Origin: Tieghemiomyces parasiticus
Taxonomy: Eukaryota; Kickxellomycota; Dimargaritomycetes; Dimargaritales; Dimargaritaceae
Assembly: GCA_027575765.1 (NCBI GenBank)
Contig: JANBPT010000638.1
Location: forward strand, 1-27,435
Length of the DNA: 27,435 nt
Direction: 5' to 3'
Under the pieces are notes generated by a model. That model was not told the origin of the DNA. It saw only the letters and a program-made list of their open reading frames with translations, and did not search any database. Shown here piece after piece: positions 1 through 9,564 of this stretch. Within the stretch, counting starts at the first letter, position 1, and every line of letters starts with the position of its first letter. The translations under genes were made by a program, and so were the position numbers.

Positions 1-2201
1 ATAATCGAAGTCTCTGTAATGATTTTACCGGCGTTGGCTGCTATCCAGCGTCAGAGCACAGTGCGACGGCACTACAAATATGTACCCATAACTAAAAAGA
101 AACATTGGATGATTCATCTAGCTAGGGGCTCCAGAGGTTAGAAGCCGATAACCCCACCTGGACCCATGGCCGGAACAGTGAACGCGGCGCAGCTCTCCCT
201 TTATCCTGTACCAGTGTTCGGATGGACAGGTGCGAATAGAGGCGGTACACATATAGTATCGGCTAATCGGTAGCCAGATCTTAGGTGACGTCGTACACCG
301 CTCTTGTTTTCCTTAGCGAATAGTGCCATTACCGTCAGCTCAGTGGTGGAACCAAGGTTCGTTGACGCGTAGATGGTCATGACAGCATAATAAAAACTAA
401 CGCTATAGCGTATCAATGGCCAACGGCTTCATATCGGCAGACATCCATCGTTAAAAATCTACCTGGTTCTCTAAGGTAAAAACCATGAGGTTGCATTCTA
501 CCTTGACGAAGTCTATTTTACATAACACCTCGATCCAAACTCCTATTCTAGTTTTCAACCACTTGATCAGACTCGCAATACGCATATCGACTATTTCGCC
601 ACCCCCCCCCATGCTACGCCCCAGTAACTCGCGGCGTCACGTTGGATATGACTAATGTGGTCTGGTCGACCTCCCCCTTAGATATCTCAGGTTAAAATCC
701 ATCGACAGGATTGCAAGACACTACACCGCCGTGCTTGATAACAACTGTATCCGTCCCCAAGCCCATTGGCCACTCGTATGACCTATGGTTACTCACCGAG
801 GCACCTTCAACTGACTAATGGAATTAACGTACCATACATAGTCCTAAATACGCACCTTCCATCCAACATGCTATATCAGCCAGCTAAAATTATACCAAAT
901 TATCGAAACTTTACCCTCCTCCTTTTTGCAATTATAATAATGTACCTGGCCCTCTAATCTTGACCCGCCACATTTATTTTGACGGTTGCTTATTCAAAAC
1001 GACTTAAGCGACCACTCTCGGCATAATTAATACCACGACCCAACGGTAGCTCTTTAATATATGAAAGGATCCGCCGGGTATTCCCTCTTACAAAGACCAG
1101 CCTGCCAATTTATTGATACTTGCCTAATACTCTACAACACCCCTTGCTACTCCTCATTCTTTCCTTTCACATCCCTAGTCTCACCGTCGCTGGCCTCCAT
1201 ATACCCCACGGGCCGAAAGCTCAGCCGAGCAGCCTCATCGGCGGAGGCTGGTGTCAACTAAACGAGGCGGATGTGGATGGCCGATCGCTAAAGTTATCCC
1301 GCTGATTTGGCTCACCCGTATAGAAGTACAATGGACATGTCATTGCTCGGTAGATTAAAGTTTTAGTGTAGCGAGGGGGCACCGGTGTCTTTAGGTAGGA
1401 TAGGTGTGACACCGGCATAAAGTCAACCGAGGCTATAGAGGTGCCCGACAACCTAAAGGCAAGAACCTGGCGAAGAGAAGGCCATGCTGTCGACGCTGAA
1501 AGCAATATTTCATGCTCGACGCAGCTTGGCTCACCACTTCGCACAGTACTCCGGCTATCACTTCGATCGCCGGCAATGCCACCAATGCTCTCTGCGGCTA
1601 TCTTGCAGTGGGAGGGCGACGGCCGTTCGAGACCAAAGTACAACCCATCTATTACGCAGTTCATTCCTCCGCGTAGCACTAATAAAGAGCAGCCGTTAGA
1701 TTGTAGTCGATCCCACCGGCCGCGACGGCTAGCCGGTGTCTTGCCATTGGGTTTGCACCACCACCACCACCACCAGCTCTCCCTTCTTACGTGGTCTTTA
1801 TGGCCATTCCCTACCCTCTCCCTCCCTTTCCCACCTAGCCCTTTGCTCGACTCTTGTAATTTTCTTACAGGGATTGCACTGGTACTGTACAGTGTTAAAT
1901 TACGCCTCCGATCGGCGAATAGCCCTAAGGTCTGCACCAAGAAACCCTGGGCGTGCCAATGCCGAGCACACCGGACGATCCCGCCTGATCCCTTTGTTTT
2001 CTCCTCCCAGTCATCCGTGCTTCCATCGGACCAACCCCTAGATTCAATATCCAGACCATGTCCACACAGCCTGTTGAGCAACGCCAGTGCGGCCAGCCCC
2101 ACGGCCACCAACTGCCCGACCTAACCACCCTTTACGTTGCCGCTAGTGTAGAGGCCCCGCCCCCTCTCCGCACTCCGTCCACCCATGCAGCGTCTACTCC
2201 G
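1..2201. other. Intergenic, no gene recognised
   Basis: I recognise no protein or RNA gene here. Overlapping open frames run through 1250-2130 on both strands, but neither strand gives a protein-like composition or a known domain. Visible landmarks are a C homopolymer near 602-610, a CAC microsatellite at 1756-1775, and a pyrimidine-rich plus strand from about 1780 to 2200. The latter part is probably promoter-proximal DNA of the small secreted-protein gene that follows. Confidence 0.5.
1756..1775. repeat. CAC trinucleotide microsatellite
   Basis: About six and a half perfect CAC units. Read on the plus strand they give a His run in one frame, and on the minus strand a Trp run in another, which is one reason I do not trust the long open frames across it. 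Confidence 0.85.
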
Positions 2202-2211
2202 TATATAAAAG
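2202..2211 (+). promoter_or_regulatory. TATA box of small secreted-protein gene
   Basis: TATATAAAAG is a strong TATA match 155 nt upstream of the ATG at 2366. The interval between is strongly C/T-rich with no ATG between about 2240 and 2366, as expected for a fungal 5' leader. Transcription would start roughly 30 nt downstream. The site is seen directly; its use as a promoter is inferred from position. Confidence 0.6.
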
Positions 2212-2365
2212 ATCGGACGTGGCCTGGTGTTTTTACTTTACAAATCATCAACCTCCACTTCTCTCCGTGACTCTCTGTCTATCTGTCAAACACACTGGCA
2301 TCCATCTTTGCCCATTGTAGTTTCTCCCCCTTTTTCTCATCCCCACCCTACTCATTCATCCTACC

Positions 2366-2587
2366 ATGAAGTGCACTGCCTTCCCCGGTCTCGCCATCAC
2401 TCTGGTTGTCTCTATGGCTGTCAGTCACACTGTCGTCTATGCTTCTGCCATAGCCCCCATACACACAGAGTTTCCGAAACTGGGTATGACGAATGCCGCT
2501 AATGGCCAACCCCCAAAGTCACTTTTTCCGAGACTTAAGTCTCTGAATTCCAAAGTGTGCAAAGTGAGCCCGTGTCGACAGAAGTAA
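2366..2587 (+). CDS. Small secreted cysteine-containing peptide (hypothetical)
   Basis: This 73-residue protein has a classical signal peptide: short polar start MKCTAF, a hydrophobic core to about residue 25, and a likely cleavage after VVYASA near residue 28. The mature peptide of about 45 residues is basic, rich in Pro, Asn and Ser, and ends in a tail with two cysteines spaced five apart (VCKVSPC), which could form one disulfide. No family is recognised. The gene stands alone with a TATA box 155 nt upstream, a C/T-rich ATG-free leader and an AATAAA signal about 130 nt past the stop, so it looks like a complete single-exon unit. A secreted signal, effector or antimicrobial-like role is possible, but nothing in the sequence shows which. 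A downstream exon cannot be excluded. Confidence 0.6.
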   Translation: MKCTAFPGLAITLVVSMAVSHTVVYASAIAPIHTEFPKLGMTNAANGQPPKSLFPRLKSLNSKVCKVSPCRQK

Positions 2588-2715
2588 AATATGCCACAGA
2601 TTCGGCTGGCTAAGGACATAAGGTGCGGCCAACGTGTGTCGGGTTAGGGCGGCGGAGGACTTCTTCGGTTCAGGGAGACTATACGGTGGTACGAAATTAT
2701 AGCCATTCGAATCCC

Positions 2716-2721
2716 AATAAA
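2716..2721 (+). terminator. Candidate polyadenylation signal AATAAA
   Basis: An AATAAA hexamer lies 129 nt downstream of the stop of the small secreted-protein gene and in the same orientation. It is a plausible 3' end signal, although the hexamer also occurs by chance. Confidence 0.35.
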
Positions 2722-4368
2722 CCTGGCTCTTGACCCTGCTACGTAGACCTTCTCATCTTAACTTCCCGGTCAGACATTCTACCACAGACCTACATGGATA
2801 TACGACAAGTCTGCTCGGAGTTGTGGCAGGTGGATACCCAAGGAGGGGGCGATTTTAGGAGGCGGACGGGAAGTCGAATTAGTAGTAGCGTGGGCTAACG
2901 ATTCTATTCTTTAAATTATGTGGCTCACGCTGACATTGCTCTTGTCCTATGGAACTAGGGCTTGCGAGCTCAGCTGGGTGACATTGCCCTGGGCGGAACG
3001 GTTCAATAGCCAGTGTGTTATGGTGCCAGGTAATTTGTCAGCCTCGATCGTATGGTCAAGGAGTCAGTCGGCCTAATTATATAGGACCATAGCTGCACAG
3101 AGGGAGCGGCGAGTGCGCGTTAAAGTACGCGAGAGGTCTCTGGCCTTGACCCCATTGGCATAACCGAAGGGAGTTGGACACTTCAAATCGAGTGATACGC
3201 CTGGTCTTCAAGGTATACCGTTCCTGTGGCAGTTATACTAAGTTTATATAGCAACACCCAGGCTCTCACCCGCCATTGCCTTCCAGGTGTGAGGCAAGGT
3301 ATTACTTGGGCTCAGCATCCCCCATCCCGTACGGTCAAGGATATCGGCACTGAACCAGTAGCCGTACTGTACGCCTGCCCTATTGGCAACTCATGTGCAG
3401 CCTACTCCATGCTGGGCAGTTAAGGACGCCTCCAGTAGCAACCCGTAGATCGCTCAAACACGTTGCTGGCCCTCAGAACCGTGGTCGACCAGAGCACCCT
3501 AGTCACCTTGGCCTACGAACCACCACCGGCGACCTAAAGCAGCCAGCCGCGCATAAGGGCAACTGCCTCCATGCCCAACATCCGGTATCCCTAATATTCT
3601 GTTTCCCTACCTTGTAAGTTCTCCAACAACCTCGCCTCCCTGGCCTCGATCCACCACAGGCAGCCGCCACCCCCCTACTAGAATAACCCTACCAATTGCG
3701 ATGCCATTGGCCAACCAAGCCTTAGGGAAGCCAGATCCCCTCGTTATAGAGAAGACGACCAGCCGACACTATGCATGAACATTGACCATTCCCACTCATA
3801 CGTTACTGGTATATCCGATCCTCTTTCATTTTGCCAACCCTGGTTCCTAACGGCCACACGCCCTACGGAGGAAACCCACCACAAGGTGCAATGGCTTAAA
3901 TTGAATGAGGGGTGGAAACCAGGTGGGTTAGAGGCGCGCGGGAATAGCTGTGGTCATTCTATGTCTAGTGCCCATTGCCGTAGCTGGTCGTTATAGTCGG
4001 GGTGTCAGGGATGGACGGTGGCTGGAATGCAAAGCGGGGAGGAGGCTTATGGCAGTTGGGGAAGGCAGGAGGAGCATGCACTGCGGCTGACATGGGCAAA
4101 GGGAAAGCGATAATCGGAAGCCACGCCGTGGAACGTGTCAGTTGGCGGAGTCAATCGCTATGACAGGTGAGATTGGAAGCGGGGGTCAGCCACTTGGATT
4201 GTGGCAGTCTTTACTTGCAGTAGAGGGGAGCGGTAAATAATAGGAATCAACTGTACCCTATCCACATGCCTTCTTCCACGCAGTGCCATAAGTGGTAGCC
4301 AAGTCGTAACACAACCTCTGACTGGAATTTCTACATTACGTTCAGCAGTATTTAAACCCCAAAGTATC

Positions 4369-4382
4369 CTCTCTCTCTCTCT
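4369..4382. repeat. CT dinucleotide microsatellite
   Basis: Seven uninterrupted CT units in otherwise unremarkable intergenic sequence, about 180 bp beyond the stop of the minus-strand LRR-like ORF. Confidence 0.85.
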
Positions 4383-4565
4383 ACGTGCCACTTATCGTTA
4401 AAGAGATAACCTATAGCGTCACTAATTTATTTAAGAATGACTATTTTATCAACTCAAAATTATACCTTAGTGACATGGCAGTACTATAAGGATGCATACC
4501 GATCAGGATAAGGTGAAATGTTCGATATGGACGCTATAGATAAGTGGATCAGTCGCTAGTATTGT

Positions 4566-5030
4566 TCAGTAAAAATTGATGACGCTTAGCGAGGGGCACT
4601 GCTCATAAAGGGCTTTCCAGACCACTAAATGTTTTGCAAAGCCCATGCCTAAGTGGATGGTTTTGACATCCGACTTTCGGGGAAACAAGTAGTACCCCAA
4701 ATTAAAGTTGAATGGGCGGGTATTTTGAAGGTTGTCGCACTCCAGGATTATTATGTCGGCTTTCTTGAGGAGATTCGCCATAGGGAACGCACCGGACCCA
4801 CCATTAAAATTTCGATACCATACCAGTTTCACTGTATGAACATTTGGGAGATTATTTTGGAGGAGACACAGGGTCGTGTAATTAGTTGTGCCTATGGTTC
4901 CGTTCAACAAAAGAACAACTGTGCGAATGGAGTGACCGCGCTTAACCATTAAATCAGCGTCGTGGCCAACGGGGCTAGAGCAGTTGATCAGGAGGCTCTG
5001 ATCGATCGGGGTAGCGATGAATTCAGTCAT
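4566..5030 (-). CDS. Leucine-rich-repeat-like protein, possibly the 3' part of a larger gene
   Basis: This 154-residue frame has balanced, gene-like codon use and reads like the repeat part of fungal F-box/LRR proteins. Short hydrophobic strands separated by Asn/Cys-containing turns recur, for example around residues 45-70 (LPNVHTVKLVW), 85-100 (ADIIILECDNLQN) and 118-154 (KTIHLGMGF, ending CPSLSVINFY). No F-box helix is visible. The ATG at 5030 may be internal. Upstream in frame the sequence stays open only to a TAG 30 nt away, and CTAAT branch-like words and AG acceptors lie just beyond, so a 5' exon is plausible but was not found. Past the stop the frame reads only 24 more codons without LRR character. 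It could be a short intact protein, a last exon or a gene remnant. Confidence 0.5.
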   Translation of the reverse strand: MTEFIATPIDQSLLINCSSPVGHDADLMVKRGHSIRTVVLLLNGTIGTTNYTTLCLLQNNLPNVHTVKLVWYRNFNGGSGAFPMANLLKKADIIILECDNLQNTRPFNFNLGYYLFPRKSDVKTIHLGMGFAKHLVVWKALYEQCPSLSVINFY

Positions 5031-7386
5031 TTTAAACGAGCCTCTGGTATTAGGTAATTTCTAGCAGGATATGCCAGGCCTGAGGTATACGCAGGTATTA
5101 GTAAAATGGTGATACGAATAACGAGGGTTTGAGGCTACGTACTAGCTAGGATACTGGGGATGGCTGGGTCAGTTGTAAACTATATAGTCCTAACCTGCGA
5201 TGGGAGGTTAGCTACTATCAGAAGGGAGTGGTGCAAGGCTGATATTTCAATGAGAATAATACGGAAGCCGCTTAGGTTGTAGACGTTCTCAGTGAACTAA
5301 TTGTGGTGCTGGGCTCTGAAAGGTCAGGACATGACATATTTATACACAGCTAGGGGCTTATTGACCGGCGATGAAGGCATTTTGGCACATAGTACAGCCT
5401 TCTTACCATCTCTCATCCCACCGCCGATATAGAATGTGTGGGTTGGGAAATCAACCAAGAAAAAGAGGCTTAATCAGCCCACTCCATTCGGCTTTTTCCT
5501 TCATATTCGACTGCAAATTTGACCATTAGCTCTTTTTGTAGGATGAACTAGGGTGGCTCTCCCCCTACAGTACAGTGACTTCTCGACCTTCATAATATCC
5601 ATCAATTTTCCCAGCGGGCTTATTCCCTGGGATCTGGACTCGAACCCCATCCATCGACTGCTCTTTGTTACTGCCTGGTTTGTTTACGCCTCCTTCACGT
5701 TCCACCTCGGTGCTATTCGCAGGGCTAATGTCCTTGTACGTTTGCCAGCTAGGTCAGGGCTACCTGATGGCTAGGTCGCCTAACTTTAGGCCCCTGCATA
5801 TGGCCAACTGGCCGGTTCAACCCTGTCCCTTGGTTGGCCCAAAGCTGCTACGGTGCCAACTATGGCAAGCCGGGGTTTACCCTGGTCTCCTCCTAAGTGT
5901 AGTCAACAGGTGAGATCCGATCAGAGCTTGAACGACAGCCCTGTCGTATGCAAGCCACCTACGGTCCGACCGGCTAGTGAAAGCCATCACTTGACTACAT
6001 GGGCAGCCTCTCTCCGGGGCCCTAGCCACCTCGTCTACATGGTATACTGCTTAGCTCACCTTGACTGGTGCCAATAGACTCGTACTTTGGGCTTCACCTT
6101 TGCCTATCCGCAGGCCATACCAATGACCCTGTGGGTCCGTCTGGCTATTGAATTGTCTGATGAGGAAACAATTCACCAAAACCTCGCCAAGGTGGGGATC
6201 CGGGTCTGAACGTGGTAGTATACGTAAGGCTCTGACTTTCATCTCCCACTCTACAGTGATAGTCCTTATAGGAAGTAATGGGGTATATTGTGACTCGACG
6301 AAAGACACCTGTCGTTTTACTACATCCACTATACAGAGAAAAGTCTCGGCCAGTATATTCTCGCCCGGCACCACATTGGAAGAAAGGTGCAATCCTTCGG
6401 TTGACTATATTAAGAATCAAGCCAACGGAGAATAGGCCTCATATGGAGGTGCTGGCCTGAAGTATATACTACCGGCTATACCATGTGATAGACCGGATCG
6501 CTCAATTGGAAATGCGAGCCGATTTTTCCCACCCTACTTGATTTATAATGGAATGGAACACGGCATCTAATGGGCAGGGGAAGTTAGAGCTGAGGAGGGA
6601 ATGGCCAGGAAGTTTAGCGGGCACGCAGTCGGGTGCGTGAGGAGTGGAAAAGATGGGGATAGGAAAGGGGCGCAACGGTATGCTATGGTACTTGCACGAA
6701 GACGGGATGTGAAAAAGAGGGATCCAGAGGCAATTGACGAAGGAGGGGATATCGAATATGGGGAATGCCATGTTCGACTCTATCTACTAAACCCAAGCCA
6801 CTTGGCTCATGCCCAGGGCTTGCAAGGCAGGACAGTCAAGTCGCAAGTCTTATAAGGCTCATCTCGCAAGGCAGTTGTGGTAGGTGAGAACCTCCGACAT
6901 TAGACCACAAAACATAGATAAGGTACAGGCATGTATCGCTATTCTGTGCATGATACCAGTGGAAATTTATAAACGGGAAGACCGGCGGCCAGAAGATTGG
7001 GTTTGTAGGTCTCATTAATAAACTAGACAGGGCACTCTTGAGTGCCAGTGGCGTTGAACAGCTGGCAGTAGGAAGTCTAGACCCAATGATGAAGGGGGGA
7101 GGTTTTGAGGCTAGTCGACAGAGAATAGTTTTCGGAAGTAGCAAGTAATAGTGCGGAAATGGCTAGGGTGCTCCTAGCCAGTGCAAGTCTCGGAGAGGAA
7201 TAAAAGCGACAGTGGTGGTTGTGGAAGGCGAGTGAGACGTGGCGTAGGGAGACATAGGACCAGTAGTCGGTAGGAGTTGAATGGTGTACAACAGGGGGGT
7301 ACAAAGCGCAAAAGAGGCTGGAGAATGGAATGTGGAAGTGGGTAAATAGTAGGAGTTAGGTAGTGGAAGTGCGGCAAGGAAGTCAG
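5031..7386. other. Intergenic, no gene recognised
   Basis: No frame here has recognisable domains. A minus-strand TATAAATA word at 5338-5345 and possible splice words near 5040-5110 could belong to the LRR-like gene. From about 7180 to 7360 the plus strand is strongly purine-rich, the mirror image of the pyrimidine-rich leaders of minus-strand genes elsewhere in the window, yet no good minus-strand ORF follows it. A perfect 8-bp inverted repeat (TGGCTAGG/CCTAGCCA, 5-nt loop) sits at 7160-7180. Confidence 0.45.
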
Positions 7387-7779
7387 ATGTTGGGGCTCGC
7401 CCTGCCCCCAATGCCACCGACGCCATCTGCCCCTCGACGCCGGATTGCTGGGGAGGATTGGGTCCTGACGGTCCCCCACTATGAGGGAGTGACCCTCACC
7501 GAGGTCATGGTCACTGAAAGCGAGGTGTTTGGCCTAGAGTGTGAGCTTGAGGCGAGACAGCGGTCCCTTAGGGTCTTGAAAGAGCTGTCCATGCGGACGA
7601 CCATTGGTGACGACCCCGACCAGGTGTATCCCTACGACCCCGCCTTTGACCTGGACGGAGTTGAAAAGCTCAACCGGGAATACTACTCCCACATAACTGC
7701 TGTCGCCCAGAGCAGCATCTGCCGACTGGAGCATAAGTTGGATGCCGCTGACCAACTACTGGCCAGTCTGTTTGAGTAG
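7387..7779 (+). CDS. Hypothetical protein, 130 residues, helical C-terminal half
   Basis: I do not recognise this protein. It looks genuinely coding, since third codon positions are dominated by C and G and differ from the flanking DNA. The open frame extends upstream of 7387, but only via a GTG, so the first ATG was taken as the start. Residues 1-20 are Pro/Ala/Arg-rich. Residues 23-70 include VLTVPHYEGVTLTEVMVTE and an acidic-basic helix-like stretch (ECELEARQRSLRVLKELSM). Residues 95-130 form a probable amphipathic helix (LEHKLDAADQLLASLFE) ending at the stop. There is no signal peptide, membrane segment or metal motif. An ATAAAAG word 180 nt upstream could be its TATA element. The helical heptad-like pattern suggests a small complex subunit, which is inference only. 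Confidence 0.65.
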   Translation: MLGLALPPMPPTPSAPRRRIAGEDWVLTVPHYEGVTLTEVMVTESEVFGLECELEARQRSLRVLKELSMRTTIGDDPDQVYPYDPAFDLDGVEKLNREYYSHITAVAQSSICRLEHKLDAADQLLASLFE

Positions 7780-9564
7780 TTGCCCTGCCGGTTGCAATGC
7801 ATGTATTTATTCACAATGTACACTATAATGTCCCCTTGTATCCATACCCAGTAAAAGTTTATACCCCCCCCTCCTATAGATTGGTGCACGCCAGCTATAC
7901 CGTCCCTTTGGCCAACTGATAGTTCATCCGGCCATCAAGTACACCCGGTTTAAACCATCCCGTCGGGATCTCGGCACATTGCTTCTTTGGCATGATCCTC
8001 TGACCCTGTTTCCATTAAGTCGCCTGATAAGGTGGTTTTTCTCGTCAGCACCCTAGGGCCCATTGTCACAGTATGTAATTTCTTACAACCTCCCCCACTT
8101 TACCCAAATCTGACCATCTCTCAACACCATACCTAGTGACAACCGACCGCTGCAGGTGACTCTACAATCAACTGTCCATATCAGCCCCCCGACTGGTCTG
8201 ATGGTCACAATTACAACCCATATGGAATGGCCCTGAAGGCTGATTTTTTTAAATGAGATGCAGTCACGAGGAACATTAGAACCCCAAATCCCCGTCCATG
8301 TAAGAAACCAGGTTCCAACCGGTTGGTTTGAAGTTACTGGTTCAGTCATGAAGCCGGTTGGAAAAATATCCCCGCTAAGGCGAATTCCACTCAGCATTGA
8401 TGCGCCTATAGCTATACCCATCCTTACCAGGCCCCTACCTACTGTACATGAACCATAGGGACAGAGATTACAAGTGGATAATGGTGCATCCTTAATCGTC
8501 ATTTGCTTAAGGGCTATCAGCGCATAAAATATATATGGCTACCAGAACAAGAATTACTGTGAATGAGCCCGTGATTGTCTAGATGGAAATGGCAATGTTG
8601 GCTAACCCTGTACAATATGGTCGTACCCAGCCCCCCTTGGCGGCATTCATCCGCCATATCCTGTCCCTTGCCAGAGAGCCCGAGTTACACCATAGCTGCC
8701 GTGGGACTCAATCGCGGGTGGGTTCACTATAATCTGTGCAACGGTCCGCTAGTCCCCCATCCCCTAGTTGAGCATAAAAGTACCCTTATCGTACAAGCCC
8801 ACATGATAACATTGCTAATGACATTTAAAATTATGTGGTCTTGTCGTCCGTTGTGATGGGGTCCCTTGCTGCTAGCACCGTCTTTCGTCCTGCAATCCTC
8901 AGTAACTGACCGAAGAGAGACCATACTTAACTGACTTAATACCACTATTACGAGTAACACACTCAATATCCCAGGCCCCATCGAACCTCTCTCGACGCCG
9001 TTGTACGTGACCACCGCGTTCGCCCGATGTGTATCGGGCGTAGCGTTTTGGACATCGCTGCTGGGCTCAGAATGCTGACGGTTGGTTCGAAATATATATC
9101 ACCAAATAGCGTCAGGAGAAGCCTAGTTTTAACGTGGGCTGTCCGGAAGTGCATGGCAACTAGATCCTTAGAACCCAGAGCCTGAAACTCAAAATCAAGC
9201 TCTTGGATAACACATCATGCTATATCTATGGTGTATATTAGCAAACTAAAGGTACATGATACAGAACGGAACGTGTGCCACCCGAAGATGTAGATGTTAT
9301 AGATTGCAATAGGCACACATTGCTTCTACATACTTGTTGGAGGTAGAGCGCGGGCCAAAACGAAAAAAAAAAGCTGACAAGGCATGCGTCTCCCCGCAAA
9401 GATCTTCCGACGGTCAAGCTAACTAGTAATGATCTGGCTACGATGTGGTGCGTTGGAGGAGGTAGGAGGACTAAGAGATTACGAAATGGCCAGATGTCAG
9501 ACGTGATGGGTTAAGCATAAGCTACGTTGGGTAACCCACGCCGCATGATAACCCGAGAAAGACC
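7780..9564. other. Intergenic, no gene recognised
   Basis: This stretch separates the 130-residue protein from the 3' end of the SNF5 gene. The longest frame (8083-8502, minus, 139 codons) has no recognisable domain and mixed codon use. A perfect 8-bp hairpin with GTGT loop is present at 9021-9040, and an A homopolymer near 9364-9373. Confidence 0.5.

Larger units (their letters stand above)
2588..4565. other. Intergenic, no gene recognised
   Basis: Beyond the probable 3' end signal near 2716 I see no convincing gene. Open frames between 3226 and 3996 are short, lack recognisable domains and overlap one another. Around 3240-3860 the plus strand is C-rich with many TGGCCA/CCATTGG-type words. 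A CT microsatellite lies at the right-hand end. Confidence 0.5.

Noticed and set aside
1254..2111. Long open frame of 285 codons on the minus strand, with a 227-codon frame on the opposite strand.
   Set aside because: Composition is not protein-like (a Trp run from the CAC repeat, Arg/Ser/Gly-rich), no domain is visible, and both strands are open together, pointing to locally stop-poor DNA.
5813..5823. B-box-like GGTTCAACCCT suggesting a tRNA gene.
   Set aside because: No A box, acceptor stem or anticodon arm is found at the required spacing.
8083..8502. 139-codon minus-strand frame with some hydrophobic segments.
   Set aside because: Codon use shows no bias, no motif is recognisable, and no promoter or splice context supports it.
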